Below, piece by piece: positions 12,511-24,447 of a stretch of 64,000 bases of DNA. The DNA is taken from assembly GCA_018287875.1 (NCBI GenBank), contig JAGVVL010000022.1:4526001-4590000 (forward strand), written 5' to 3'. The notes below the pieces were generated by a model. It was given only the letters and a program-made list of their open reading frames with translations. It made no database searches and was not told the origin of the DNA. Source of the stretch: Nigrospora sphaerica (taxonomy: Eukaryota; Ascomycota; Sordariomycetes; Amphisphaeriales; Apiosporaceae). Position numbers and translations under genes: made by a program. Positions within the stretch are counted from its first letter, which is position 1. Each line of letters starts with the position of its first letter.

Positions 12511-12633
12511 CCAAATTATTATATTGAGCCATCTCGGACGGCCTCTCGAGTGTATGTTAGGTGGAACTTCCATTTGTCCACCGAACAACCAAAAGTGGGG
12601 TTTCCAGACATCATGTTGTGTATACAACATGCT

Positions 12634-13641
12634 TCAACAAGCTCTCCGAAGACGGAAGCTAAGGATAGGCGGGATCTGAGTGAAGTTGGAATGGGATTCC
12701 TCGCGTCCCTCAACGGCGTGTTCCGCTGTGAAGGCAGGTTCTTCCATAGCATCCATGACGAGACCGGTGTTGAAAAATTCACCGAAAAGCTCGTGCAGGG
12801 AACGATGGAAGTAGACCTAGAAATCTCAGTCTCAGTATTTACCATCCATTGCCGGGATGATGGGGTACATGGAGGTAAAGTGCTGATGCCTACCTGTGGC
12901 GCGGGTTGCCCGTATAGCGCTACTCCGCGATATGGTGGCACATCGAGGTAGTTGCGAATCACCTTGGCCCGGACTACTTCAGAATTCTTTGTGGAACCTT
13001 CCTTCAGAGTGTGCAAAACCTCGATACTGCGACTGGCGCCGGATGTAAAAAAAACAGGGTGAAGCATGGTGGCGACGAAACTGCCCTAGTGTGTCAGCTT
13101 TCCGCCATGGGAAAAGTGGCTTACTTACGCCCCGTTAGGTTTCAACAGCCGCGGAAGTGCTTGAGCGAGCGGCTCCAAAGTTGCGACGTCCATGATGGCC
13201 ATGTTCATCACAATGATATCGAAGGCGCCAGGCTGTTGGCTAGTTTAACAAAGCTCAAACTAGAAGTTTTTGGGTATGTGGACTTGCCGTTTGAGGGTCT
13301 TCCAGCAGTGCAGAAAAGTCACTCGGCTGAGTAACATCCAGCAGGCGGTAGGTGATTTTCGACTTGTGCTCCATCGAATCGCGACCTTGAGCCCTTTTCA
13401 GCATCTCAGTACTCCCATCCGTGGCCAGTACAGAGCCACACTGGCCGGCCAGCCAACGAGCCACGATTCCATTCCCTGTTGCCAGATCAAGAGCATGGCC
13501 ATCAGGGGTTATTTTGACCATGCGTTCCAGGGTTGGGCGCTGTAGGATCTCCCAGTACTTGTTGCCATCGCTACCAATACCTTCGTCCCAGTAGGTGGCG
13601 TTTGCATTCCAAGAGTCCAGTGACTCGCGGTGGAATTCCAT
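12634..13641 (-). CDS. Class I SAM-dependent methyltransferase
   Basis: Four exons on the minus strand, 13641-13288, 13232-13129, 13080-12894 and 12816-12634, give 275 aa with all phases closing. NATYWDEGIGSDGNKYW opens the family-specific N-terminus. Motif I is ALDLATGNGIVA (residues 50-61), the ribose-binding acid is in VLATDGS (Asp75), and the motif after it is FDIIVMNMAIMD. The rest follows the fungal UbiE-like pattern: LPRLLKPNGAFVATMLHPVF, then YFHRSLHELF, MEEPAF and the closing IPPILSFRLRR. The first intron (13287-13233) starts GCAAGT instead of GT; the other two (48 and 77 bp) are standard. It probably methylates a small molecule, with the substrate unknown. The exon structure is intact, unlike the neighbouring HET gene, so it is likely functional. 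Confidence 0.9.
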
Positions 13642-14570
13642 TGTAGCTGCGGCTGTTCAGCGTGGAAATTGTACTATTGAGGAGTTAATACTACAAAAAG
13701 AAGGACATGGGATGGTCAGAAGAATTCGCAGCCGCTATATACCAAACGAAGGTATAGTCCATGGATGTTAGGGTGGGCCGACGACGGCCCATTGATTGGT
13801 CCGCTTCCACAGCCACATCCCGTTCTTACGATGAGTCACGCCGGAAGCTGAACCTGTGCCACTAGTCAAATCGAAACCAGTAATATTCCTACCTGATACA
13901 CAGCCAAGCACCGAAGACCTGTATAATAAAGCATAGTACGAAATGCTATGTCATTACTGACTGTATATCGTATGAGCCCAACGGTGCCTACTGTGCGCCT
14001 CTTTCTTCTTGGCAGTGAGGGGTGAGACTTGGCACAAAAGCCCGGCATTCTGACGAACGGGGCTGGGGACATCTTGGATCTTTTCTGTCCGACCATAATC
14101 TCTTTCACAACGTACATCCAGAAGAAATACAATACTGGCTTGAAACGTGCAAGCTTATGATGCTTCACAATGACATGCTTGTGGCTTACAGCTTTGGCAG
14201 ACTAATCGGACTACGAACTGCAGCGATTGGCATCTCTTAAGACTTGAGACAAGAGATGCAGGTTTCGCTTGGACTCCTGTGAAGAGCCCTCTAGATGTCT
14301 CATCGCTCTTGTATTGACAGGTGAACGCTGAGGCTTATTGGAGTCTTGAGCGTCTGCTCGCAACCCAGGCAAGGGCAATACATCATTTACCGATCTCGTT
14401 GTAGTTCTGTTAGAACACTGTGTATATTTATCATATGTAGCAATAGTCCACCGTTACAACACCCTAAATATTTAATTTCAAGGATGCATCACCAGGCTCA
14501 GCATCACAACTGCTCATGCAGGCCTAGGCGGACATATTTAGCTGCATTCTGTTAGAATCAGTATTAAACC
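13642..14570. other. Intergenic sequence upstream of the methyltransferase
   Basis: No supported gene is seen. Overlapping open frames on both strands at 13866-14240 have no recognisable domain. The stretch ends at a solo LTR. Confidence 0.4.
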
Positions 14571-14769
14571 TGTGGCAATATGAGGCTATCACTAGTTTCG
14601 CCCCTGAGATCACGTGAGGAGCTACTGGTACCTGCAGTAGGTCCTATGGAGCATGTGGGGAGCGGTCCCCAGCTACAAGTATATAGTCTGCCATCTCTGG
14701 CACTTTCTTTTGTCCTTTCTAATGGATAACCTTGAACCTTTCGCTTCCCAAGCCTCCTTCAGTGCGACA
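14571..14769 (+). repeat. Solo LTR, family 1, copy 2
   Basis: This 199 bp unit has the same ends as the copy at 10289 and is about 85-90% alike by eye. No target duplication is visible (AAACC before, GTTAT after), so it may be old or rearranged. Confidence 0.8.
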
Positions 14770-15249
14770 GTTATGAGCCCGGATTGCTTGCATACCTTTA
14801 TTTCACAATAGAGACACTACGCAGGACGCCTAAAGAGCGTGGAAATCACCTTATACCCCCTTTCTCACTGTCCAACTCTTTTTAAACCCCCTAAGCAGTC
14901 CAGCTAGTGTCACGTGGTGGACCGTGACAGACCGTACCGGCACAGGGCAGCCTCTGAGACATCCTAAACTGGCTACGGATTAGTCGTCCCGTGATGGAGT
15001 TCTGTCAAGACCGCTCGGTACGGACCTCCGTTGGGGATTTAGATAAGAAGTCTGCGACCGAGGAGACTTCAGTTGTAGCTCTTCAAGCTACGTCCTGTCC
15101 ACCAAGCCTGACCTATACCGACCGAATAGGAACCTGGACCTATAGCATAGAACCTGAATCGACTCCGTTATCCGCCTGCCTGCCCGCTCCTTGACAGCTA
15201 GCCTGACAAGCTACGTTCACTATAGCCAACTTTAGGATCTAACAAGTCG
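14770..15249 (+). other. Possible 5' region or LTR of the copia relic
   Basis: No gene is seen. A sequence beginning TGTCACGTGGTGGACC at 14908 precedes the gag-like relic and could be its 5' LTR or leader. The element is 3'-truncated, so no second LTR exists for comparison and this stays a guess. Confidence 0.25.
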
Positions 15250-15813
15250 CTTTAATCACGAGATACGACTAGCCTGAATAGTATAATAAGCTTCGTATGG
15301 CCGCTAAGGAGCAACGTATCTAAATATACGTCGATCTTGAAGCCCCAACCTCCGAATACCTCATGAATCCCCTAGAGATACCTAGCTACAAAGCCTCTCT
15401 AAAGAGCGAGTCGGAAGACACGAAAGCTCTTAACACTGCAGATTATATATACACACGCGAGCTTAGGACTTACTCAGCTAAGATCAACAATTGGAACGCC
15501 CTTTAATATTATTATATCGCTCTTAGTTAGTAGGTAAAGAGCACAGTTAAGAAGGAGTATCTTTAAGCTGCTTATAGCCGAATCGAAGAAAGCTTAAATA
15601 TAACAAAGTCGCTTTAAAACGTCCTTAAGGAGCTAAAGAAACAGTATAAGCCTTCAGATATTTCTATTAAAACAGCCGTTTATAAACACCATTAAGTAGT
15701 CTTAGTAAGCGCTTTAAAAGAAGGTGTAGCTTTAAAAGCCTAGTATTAAGAGTTTATAGCCGCCTATATACTAACTAAGAACTATAAAATATTAGAGGTA
15801 GAGGGCAACCTAG

Positions 15814-16339
15814 TGTAACGAACGCTATACCTAAGTACTGCGTGACGTAGGGTTTGTACAATCAGGGACAGAGAGCGTCTGTCTAGCTTGAACACTAGTC
15901 GTAGGGTAACTGATAACTGAGGGTGCGTGACTGGGTAACTGGTCTGAACTTCGGAATAGGTCGTTAGGAGATTACTCCCATCTATAGGTGAGATAGATGC
16001 TTAGATTGATCACTGAGGTAATGACTGTCTGACTAGGAAATCCTTCTAACTTATATACTAAGTCATTCCCTCACTAATATACGTTGGATCGTTGGATCGT
16101 GAAATCCCAAGTCGCGATCCTATAATCCAGTGGATACCTTGGATCGTTGGATCGTGGATTCCTTATTCACGATCCTATGATCCATCACGTGATTTAGTCT
16201 TGGCGTGGCTTGTGTGGCTGCTTGTGGCTAGTGTCTTGTTTGTTTACCGCATTGACTTGTTTGTTTGTCTGGCGGTCCTTAGCTGCATAACGCTTGTCTG
16301 TTCCCGTAGGCGGTTTGTTGGCTCGTCTGGGTCGTAACA
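15814..16339 (-). repeat. Chromovirus 3' LTR
   Basis: This 526 bp LTR reads TGTAACGAACG...GGTCGTAACA on the plus strand. It contains GGATCGTTGGATCGTG-type direct repeats and CACGTGAT near 16187. It pairs with the LTR at 22626-23151. Confidence 0.92.
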
Positions 16340-16464
16340 CTACCCTTCCCCTCTTCAAGGTCTTTGTCCCTAAAGACAGGGTCGTATAATAGGTCGTCCA
16401 CAACGCCGGGTGTTGGTGAGTTCTGTATCCTTCCTTCTTCATGTTTTTGTGATGCATGCTCATC

Positions 16465-17067
16465 ATGTCAGGTCGAATTAAAAAACGAAAATCTCGTGCG
16501 ATTAAGACAGAACAACGCCTATCGCTATTCGTCGCGATGTCATCTTCTGCTACTGAGCGTTCCCCTGGTTGTTCGGCTTGTGTTCGTCGAAAAACAGCTT
16601 GTCGGGTGTCGGAGCTGGATTCGACTCGTTGCTAGGAGTGCGTTGGTCGTGGTCTTGCGAAGTGCGACGTCTTTAGTCTGTCGGCTTTGGACATGCAGGC
16701 CTTAGTACATCAGGACTCTAGGTTGGAGGCTGAGATCGAGGAGATCGAGGAGGAGCGCCGTGCTCTAGACGAGAAGATTCAACGTCTTCGGAAACAAAGG
16801 AAAATATGGCGTGAGAGGTTGGCGCGCGCGATTAAGCGCGGGCTGAAGAGCGTCGAGGAGTTGGATCGTGAGGAGGAGGAAGAGCGTCGCCGTGCGACCG
16901 AGGCTGTTCCGGCTTCCTCCGATCTTCCGATTACTTCCGACAGCCTTAGATTCGAATGGAACGACGCGTGGCTCGACGCGGGGTCGGATCCTGCTATGTG
17001 GTCGTCTTTCGGGGTTCCCCCTGGAACTTCCTTAGGGTCTGCTGCGCGTTCTTCAAGTGGCCAATAG
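16465..17067 (+). pseudogene. Antisense accessory ORF of the chromovirus: Cys-rich motif plus coiled coil
   Basis: A single plus-strand frame, opposite to pol, runs 201 codons with one internal stop, TAG at 16633. It starts MSGRIKKRKSR. A Cys-rich segment follows (CSACVRRKTACRV, then RC-stop-ECVGRG and KCDV), and then a strongly charged coiled coil with EEIEEERRALDEKIQRLRKQ and further Glu/Arg-rich heptads. Fungal Ty3/gypsy elements often carry similar Cys-plus-coiled-coil hypothetical proteins. The stop replaces one codon between two cysteines and fits a G-to-A or C-to-T change. The 3' end overlaps the chromodomain end of pol on the other strand. Its function is unknown; nucleic-acid binding is a guess from the cysteines and basic N-terminus. 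Confidence 0.7.
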
Positions 17068-20000
17068 GTTCCCACGTGTTTTCTTCTAATGAGTATCCCT
17101 TCCATTTGACGAGGTATTTCCAGTTGTTTCCGAACTTCTTTTTATCGAAAATTACTTCTACTTTATATTTATACTGATCTGTTTCGACTTCTAGGTTGGT
17201 TTCGATTTAGGCGTTCTTAAGAGCTGGTTCGAGTAAGGAAATATAGAATACAGGGTGTATCCTTATATTGCTAGGTAACAATAGTTAGTAGTTGGTTTCT
17301 AAAATAACTTTTTCAACTTCGAATAGTCCAATCTTCTTAAAGTCGAGTTTGTCGCTTAGTCGTTTGGTCTTGATGTTTTTGCGGAGTAGGTAGACTTTGT
17401 CTCCCCTCTTAAAGGTTGGTCCCTTTAACCTTACTTAGTCGTAGTAAGTCTTCATTCTGTTTTGTAAGAATATAAGGTTTTCTTGTAGTCCTTGTTGCAA
17501 TTCTTTGAGTTTGTCCACTGTAATTATTGCTATTGGCGACAATTCTCCTAGTAGAGGTGCTCGTGTGATCTCTAAGTTGAATCCATAGTTGGCTCTGAAT
17601 AGTGACATACCGAGTGACTCGTTATCGGCGCTGTTGTAGGCGAACTGAGCTGTTAGTAATAACTTAACCCAGTTGTTTTACTCGTAGTTAACGTAGCAGC
17701 ATAGATATTGCTCGAGTGTTTAATTCATTCGTTCCGTTTGTCCATCCGTCTACGGATGATAGGCTGTGGATAGTTTATGCTTGACACCTAGCTGTGTTAT
17801 AAGCGATTTCCAGAATTTACTCGTGAATAGCTTATCTCGATCGGAGATGATTTGTTCTGGCAACCTGTGTTGGCTGACGACAGTCTTAAGGAAAGCGTAT
17901 ACGAGTTCGTCGGTGTTGCTTGCTTCCTTATATGGTATGAAGTATATATACTTCGTGAGTTTGTCGGTAATAACGAGGATGCTGTCGTAGGTTGTTTATA
18001 ACATTGGTTCCTTAAATGGTGGTAGCTTCACAATGAAGTCTAGCGCGATTATCTTCTAGGCGCGGTCCGGTGGTGGTATCGGCTGGAGTTCTCCGTACAG
18101 TTTATGTCTCGAGGCTTTTGCTTTGTTATATAGGTCGCAGTCCTTGATAACTTTGGTGACTCGTTCTTTCAGTTTCCGACAGTCGTAGTGTTGTTATATT
18201 CGGCTCGTGGTTTTAAAGATTCCTTAGTGTCCATAAACGGGGTGTTCATGTAGGTTTTTGATCAATTCATCCTGAAGTTGTTCAGGTATCTCGATTTTGC
18301 CGTTGTACTATGGTGGTTCTTCTCCCTTGAGCTCTTTGATCTTCTAGGTCCAGTCCTTATAATGGACTTGGTATATTGCGTCTAGCTGCCTATTAGGCAC
18401 TAGGTTTCCGTTAGCGTCTTCTGTTAGGATAGTGTGTGTTTCCACTGTAGGTTCTTGCTTTAAATCCGGCTGGCGGCTTAGGGAATCGGCCTTGCCGTTC
18501 TCATTGCCCTTCCGATAGATAATGACGAAATGGAATTCGGAGAGGAATTCCATCCAGCGGATTTGTCGCTTATTCAGTTCCTTCTTTGTTGTGAATGTCG
18601 CGAGATTCTTATAGTCGGTGTATACTTTCACTTAGTATATTGTACCACTAAGGAAGTGTTTCCATTACTGGAATGCTTCGATAATGGCTATTAGCTCCTT
18701 GTCGTGAATCTAGTAGTTGAGCTATGGTCCATTGAGTTTCTTTAAGAAGAATGCTACTAGGTGTAGCTTTCCATTCTCGTCGGCCTAACTGAGTTGGCCT
18801 CCGATCGCGTAATCTGATGCGTCGGTCTCGACCTCGAATGGTTATGTAGGATCTGCTATACGTAATACTGGTTCGTCTGTGATCCTTTTCTTCAATTCTG
18901 TAAAGGCTTGTTCTTCTGTTTCTGTCCATTGGAAGTCGATGTCCTTGCGAGTCAGGTTCGTCAAGGGGGCTGCGATTTTTCCGAACTGAGGAATGAACAT
19001 CCTGTAGTAGTTCGCTAATCCTAAGAAGGATCGTACGTCCTTTACTTCTTAGGGTGTTGGCCATTCTTTGACTGCTGAAACCTTAGCTTCTTCTATCCGG
19101 ATTTCACCTGCGGATATAACGTATCCGAGGTAGTTGACTTTGTCTTTTTCGAATTCGCTCTTTTCTGGATTTACTAGCAGCTTTGCGTCCCGTAAGGCTT
19201 ATAGCATAAGTCGGACATGTTCGCAGTGTTCCTCGAGGCTTTCGGAGTAGATCAGGATGTCGTCGAGGTAAACAACAACGAACTTGTCGATAAATTCCTA
19301 TAGGACATGGTTCATCATATTCTGAAAGCTTGCTAGTGCGTTAGTTAGGCCGAATGGCATCACCAGGTATTTGTAGTGTCCGAATTTGCAGCGGAAGGCA
19401 GTCTTCCATTCTTCGCCTTCTTTGATTCGAATAAGGTTATATCTGTTAGGTAGGTCTAAAGCCGTGAAGATAATAGCTCTGCTTAGCTTATCGCGTAGCT
19501 CGCTGATAAGCGGTAGGGGGTAACAGTCTTTAATAGTGATAGCGTTAAGTTCTCGATAGTCGACATATAGTCGCCATTTGACTTTGCCATCTTTTCCCGC
19601 TTTCTTTAGAACAAATAAAATTGGATATCCCGCTGGTGAGTTCGATAGTCGAATATTTCCTTTCTCGAGATTCTCCTTAATATATTCTCGGAGTACTTGC
19701 TCGTGTTCTGAGTTGATCGGGTAAATCCTGGAGGGTTTCGGTTGTTTCCCTTCCTATAGGGGTATCTTATGGTCCTATACGCTATGCTCTGGTATTCCTG
19801 TAAGCAGTTTTCCACTGAACAGGTCGCTGAACTCCCGATACTGCTCTAGTACTTCGGGTCTGGGTTCTAGCTCGACTTCCTTAGTTCCTTTTATTATAAG
19901 GTAGACTCGAAGGGTCGTAAGCTTACTTGAGGGTCTGTTCCGTTGACGCTTCTTAAAGGCTAAGTCTCTTCCTGGTGTATCCCACTGAAGTTGGCCTGTT

Positions 20001-20330
20001 CTCCAGTTGACTCTGGGATTGCTCTCCCGCAACCAGGGTATCCCCAATATCAGGTCGTATCCCAATATGTCTGCGATGTCGCACTCGAGTCGCTCCTTTC
20101 GATTCTGGACTGTCACTAAGAGGGGCGCAGTCTCTTGTAATACGAGTCCATCGTCGTATTGGAAAGCTTCTCCATCGGCAGCGTGGAGTCGGTATAGGGC
20201 GTCCTTTTGCTTCCATGGTATCTAGAGCTTGTTGACGATTCGTGGAGAGAAATAATTCCCTTAGGCTCCGCTATCGACTAGCGCAAGCACTTCGTGTTTT
20301 AGGACCTGTACTGATAGTACTAATGGTCCG
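17050..20330 (-). pseudogene. Chromovirus pol: protease, RT, RNase H, integrase, chromodomain
   Basis: Read on the minus strand, the post-protease block is DILGYDLILGIPWL (near 20060). The RT has MPFGLTNALASFQ and [11 protein letters not shown] (near 19250-19340), where YLDD is the catalytic pair. RNase H follows with ETDASDYAIGGQL (near 18810). The integrase HHCC region is near 18150-18250, with catalytic blocks LDFIVKLPPF and SDRDKLFTSKFW (near 17810-18060). The C-terminus is a chromodomain, YLVKWKGYSLEENTWEP (near 17070-17130), the histone-tail reader that steers chromoviruses into heterochromatin. Many in-frame TAG/TAA codons interrupt the frame, almost all where Gln or Trp is expected, so it cannot make a full polyprotein. 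Confidence 0.9.
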
Positions 20331-20613
20331 TTCACATCGCGATCCTTTTGGTATATCGCGTACAGGGACTTCTTGTCCTGTTAGGCCAGCTGTAGTCCCT
20401 TTATAACTAGCGTCGGTCGTTTCCCGACTGTTTAGCTTGTCGCCTGCGAGCAGCTCTGACTTGTCTCGCGGCTTCTCTGTCTTGCCAGGCTCCCCGACGT
20501 CTTAGGTGTCCGGTGAATTCCCTTAGGGTTGGATCGTCGTCTGAAGACGATATGTGTTTCATTAGGTCGACGCATTTGTCGGATAACATCTCTTGTGTCT
20601 CCCTTTCTTCTCC

Positions 20614-22570
20614 TTAGTAAGAGGTCGGGGCTCGGATTAGTTCCTTAGCTTCGTGACTGCCAGGAGGTACGAGCAGCTGTGCTTGCTTCTGCTCTCGGAG
20701 CTTCTCTTCGTAGCTTTCTTTTATCTTAGTCCATGCTTCGGCCTTCTTGACCGCATATACGCGGCACTGGTGCGTTGTACATTGGTACCATTCGATACTG
20801 CCAGCCATACACTTGCGAGGGTACTCTCGGGGTGCTTTAAGTAGCATATACCCTTCCCGGTCCGTGAGTTGGACAACGGTTTTATCGATTTCATCCTGCG
20901 TGTATAGGTTGTAGATGGCTTGTCTTACGATTCGTCGCGGAAATGTGTGGTTTCTAAGTTTCTCGCCGAGGTGTTGCATATACGAGTCGAAGATACAGGA
21001 GATCCATGCTAATTCTTCGTGTCGCTCTGCTCGAGGGTGCATTCGCTTATCGTCACCGAATCCTGACCGTTGCATCGGCCCGTGATCTCTGGCGATGTTC
21101 ATGAATCGCTCGGCAGCGTCGCTTCCTTCGAGGAACACTCCCTTAAATAGGATCTATCCGTTGTGGTCGATAGTCCGTCGTTAGATAGCTTGTTTATTTA
21201 GCTCCTCGTCGGTATAGCGGTTCAGCTCGTGGGGCTCTAGAAATTCAACCCATCTTTGGAGCTGTTCTTCATTGCTGCTGTCTATAAGGTAAGATCCTTC
21301 ATCGGGTTCTTCCTGGATGACTTGTTGTTGTATTATCCTGATAGTACGAGTTTGTCGTGGCTTTCGAGGGTACCATCCGGCGCCGTCCTTAGCTGACCGA
21401 TGGGTGCCACAGTTATTGTCGTAACATGTCGTCCAGCTGAGGTCGTCATGGTCCACACTGGGGGTACTCGTGGTTTCCTTTCCCACTCCATCTAGTGCCG
21501 CGACCTCCTATCTCTGGATAGCATTAGCCCGTCGTTCTAAAACTGGGTTCCATTTGCGAGGCTTCTTTAGTTCCGTGCACCAGCGTGCAGGGTGTCCTTT
21601 CTTCCCACAGTTGTAGCATTCGCCGTCGAACTTCGGCTTACTGTGGTGTGTTGCGTTAAGGTCCATTGGTCCGGAATGATTACCGTAGGAGGTCTTGTTT
21701 CTCCATCTATCATCGTTACGTCGGAAAGGTTGAGTAGACTGTCGCTTCTTTCCAGTGTTGGCATTTATGGGTTTGTGGACAGGCTGTTGGCCCTTGCGCT
21801 CCATCTTTCTCTCGTAGAGTCGGTTGTCGATGCGCACCACGAGCTCGATATACTCGGAGAGCTCGCTAGGGCGATCCAGTCTGGTCACCTCGTCTTTGAC
21901 GTCGTCCTTGAGACCTTGGTAGAATTGGGCGATATAGGCGTCATCGTCCCAGTCTAGTTTGGAGATGATCTGTCGGAATCCGGCTGCGTACGCGGCGGCG
22001 GATCCTTTCTGCTGATGCTTTATAAGCTGTCGTTCGGCCGTGCGGACTTCGTCAGGGCTTCCGAAAGTGCCCTTCAGCTTGGCTTCGAACGTCTCGTAGT
22101 CTCCGAAGATCTCCTTGGTCTCATCGTCCTAGATGCGGTCCTCGTTGGTCAAGTAGTCTCTCATCGTGGGTTCGAACCACGATAGGGCGTCGCCTTAGAG
22201 GTATCCGGCGATGCACATGACCTTATCGGATTCGTTAAGGAAGCTGGAAAAGTAGTACTTTAAGTATGCCTTGGCCTGAGTAAGGAACATCTGTACGTTC
22301 CCGTTGCAACCGTCGTACAGGGTCGGGCCTAGGTACTTGTGTCTCCCATAGTCGACGTTTCTGCCGTTGACCGCGTGCTGGAGCTGCTGGTTTTCCTTCT
22401 GGAGGGTTTCAACGCTCTGTCGGAGGGCGTTGATGACATTGGCGAGCTCCTACGGCGTGTTGACTTCCTGCGTGGCCTGAGGGGCGGCTCCCGTAGCGCT
22501 GTTCTGCGCAGGGGTGGCCCTGGCCGGCTGAGGCGTGACAGGCGTAGGGGTTTGAGGTGCCATTGCGTCG
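20614..22570 (-). pseudogene. Chromovirus gag with CCHC zinc knuckle
   Basis: Minus-strand fragments cover a capsid-like region and the knuckle CYNCGKKGHPARWC near 21580-21625, the CX2CX4HX4C pattern of retroelement nucleocapsids. The frame is broken by stops and shifts between 21900 and 22330. A second segment (20614-21138) lies between the knuckle and protease and has no clear domain. Confidence 0.8.
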
Positions 22571-22625
22571 AGAGGTTAGTGTCCAAGTAGTTGACAGTGA
22601 CTGACCTGAGCACGAGTGATCAAAA

Positions 22626-23151
22626 TATAACGAACGCTATACCTAAGTACTACGTAACGTAGGGTTTGTACAATCAGGGACAGAGAGCGTCTATCTAGCT
22701 TGAACACTGGTCGTAGGGTAACTGATAACTGAGGGTGCGTGACTGGGTAACTGGTCTGAACTTCGGAATAGGTCGTTAGGAGATTACTCCCATCTATAAG
22801 TGAGATAGATGCTTAAATTGATCACTGAGGTAATGACTGTCTGACTAGGAAATCCTTCTAACTTATATACTAAGTCATTCCCTCACTAATATGCGTTGGA
22901 TCGTTAGATCGTGAAATCCCAAGTCGCGATCCTATGATCCAGTGGATACCTTGGATCGTTGGATCGTGGATTCCTCATTCACGATCCTATGATCCATCAC
23001 GTGATTTAGTCTTGGCGTGGCTCGTGTGGCTGCTTGTGGCTAGTGTCTTGTTTGTTTGCCGCATTGACTTGTTTGTTTGTCCGGCGGTCCTTGGCTGCAT
23101 GACGCTTGTCTGTTCCCGTAGGCGGTTTGTTGGCTCGTCTGGGTCGTAACA
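22626..23151 (-). repeat. Chromovirus 5' LTR
   Basis: This 526 bp copy is exactly as long as the 3' LTR with no indels between them. Its inner end reads TATAACG where the partner has TGTAACG, one of the transition differences. Confidence 0.92.
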
Positions 23152-24447
23152 CCTAGCTACTAAAACGTTCCTTAAAGCTATCGGGGAGCGACTTGCTTCT
23201 TAATAAGCCTAGAACTAACTGGACAACTTCGTTGCAAATAAAGTTATTAGTAAGGAGTCCCTAAAACTAATCGAGCTAAGCGCTATCTTTATAGAGCAAG
23301 TTAATTCTAGGACGCTACTAGGAGCTAAATAACGATCGTTTGTAACGTTAAGCGGAACCGGCGTCGCAGACTAAGACTCTTTATTAGCTAGCGGAAAGCT
23401 AAAGTGCTCTTACAATTTAAGATAGCCTTATAAATAGAGGCCTATAGATTGCAGAAAACTGGAATACACTGTTAGGGGCTCTGCAGCCCCCCTTAAAGAT
23501 AGTAGGGCCTTTAACTTAATTCTATAGTTGGAGATTAGGAAAATCCTCGAGCGCTTAAAGGATAACAAATGGAAGTCGCTTAAAAATGAGCTCGATAAGC
23601 TAGGATAAACTAACAACTCCTCGGCTGGACTCACAAGTCACATCTTAGCTATTAGCATTAATTCAAAGCTATTCTAGATAGATACGCATATTAACCTGGC
23701 AGTAGCGTCGCTTACAAGCCCTTATATACTATCGTAATCCACGATTGTCGACAGTTGCAGGTTATCTCACATTGTAAACGACATCTCTATACTTCAGGAG
23801 GGATCCTTCGTTCCGGCACCTCCTAGAAGAGTGGTGAAGGCCGGGTCTTTGGCCTTTAGTATTAGAGGCACCGGCATATACGTTATTAAGGGAGCATTCC
23901 TTAGTGTTGGTAGTGTTAAGCTGGACCTCACGCTACGTAACGTGGACTTAGTTAAGAGTTTCTATATTAATATTATCTCGGAGTTCTTACTATACGACGT
24001 AAGTGTCTGGTACTATAGTAAGGACTGCACACTAAGGGTCGGTTTGCTTATAAACAGTGCTATGGTATAACAGTTATAAAGAATAAGTAATCTAGTATTT
24101 CTCAAATATAAGCCTTTTTAATCTTTCTACTCTATCGCTCTACAAACCCCTTAGCACTGTTAGAAACGGTTCAATCGTTTGCAGCCGTAAGAAGAGCCCC
24201 TATAAACTATATATAGGTTAAGAAAGCAGCAGTGAGAAAGGACTCAGAGGCTATATAGCACGCTAAGACTGGATACCTTAGTGTATCGGCCTTAAGGATA
24301 CTTTTAAAGCAAAGTAAGAACGTTAGTATTGTAGGCGAACTTATAGGGATATATAAAGTCTGCAGATTAGCGTATGCTAGTAAGGTTGTCAGCCGATAGC
24401 CTATAGAAAGAGCCTTAAGGCCGTTCCTTAAGGTCCTTTAGGACCTA

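Larger units (their letters stand above)
15814..23151 (-). mobile_element. Full-length Ty3/gypsy chromovirus, minus strand, RIP-inactivated
   Basis: The element is 7338 bp, bounded by two 526 bp LTRs, with the 5 bp duplication CCTAG at 15809-15813 and 23152-23156. On the minus strand the order is 5' LTR, gag, protease, reverse transcriptase, RNase H, integrase, chromodomain, a purine run (GAGGGGAAGGGTAG) and the 3' LTR. The LTR copies differ at about 16 sites by my count, all transitions, so RIP and not age set the divergence. The pol frame has many stops. An opposite-strand accessory ORF sits between pol and the 3' LTR. It is inserted inside a copia relic. Confidence 0.93.

Noticed and set aside
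22160..22185. tRNA T-arm-like GGTTCGAACC
   Set aside because: It falls inside the gag region of the chromovirus and no cloverleaf can be formed around it.
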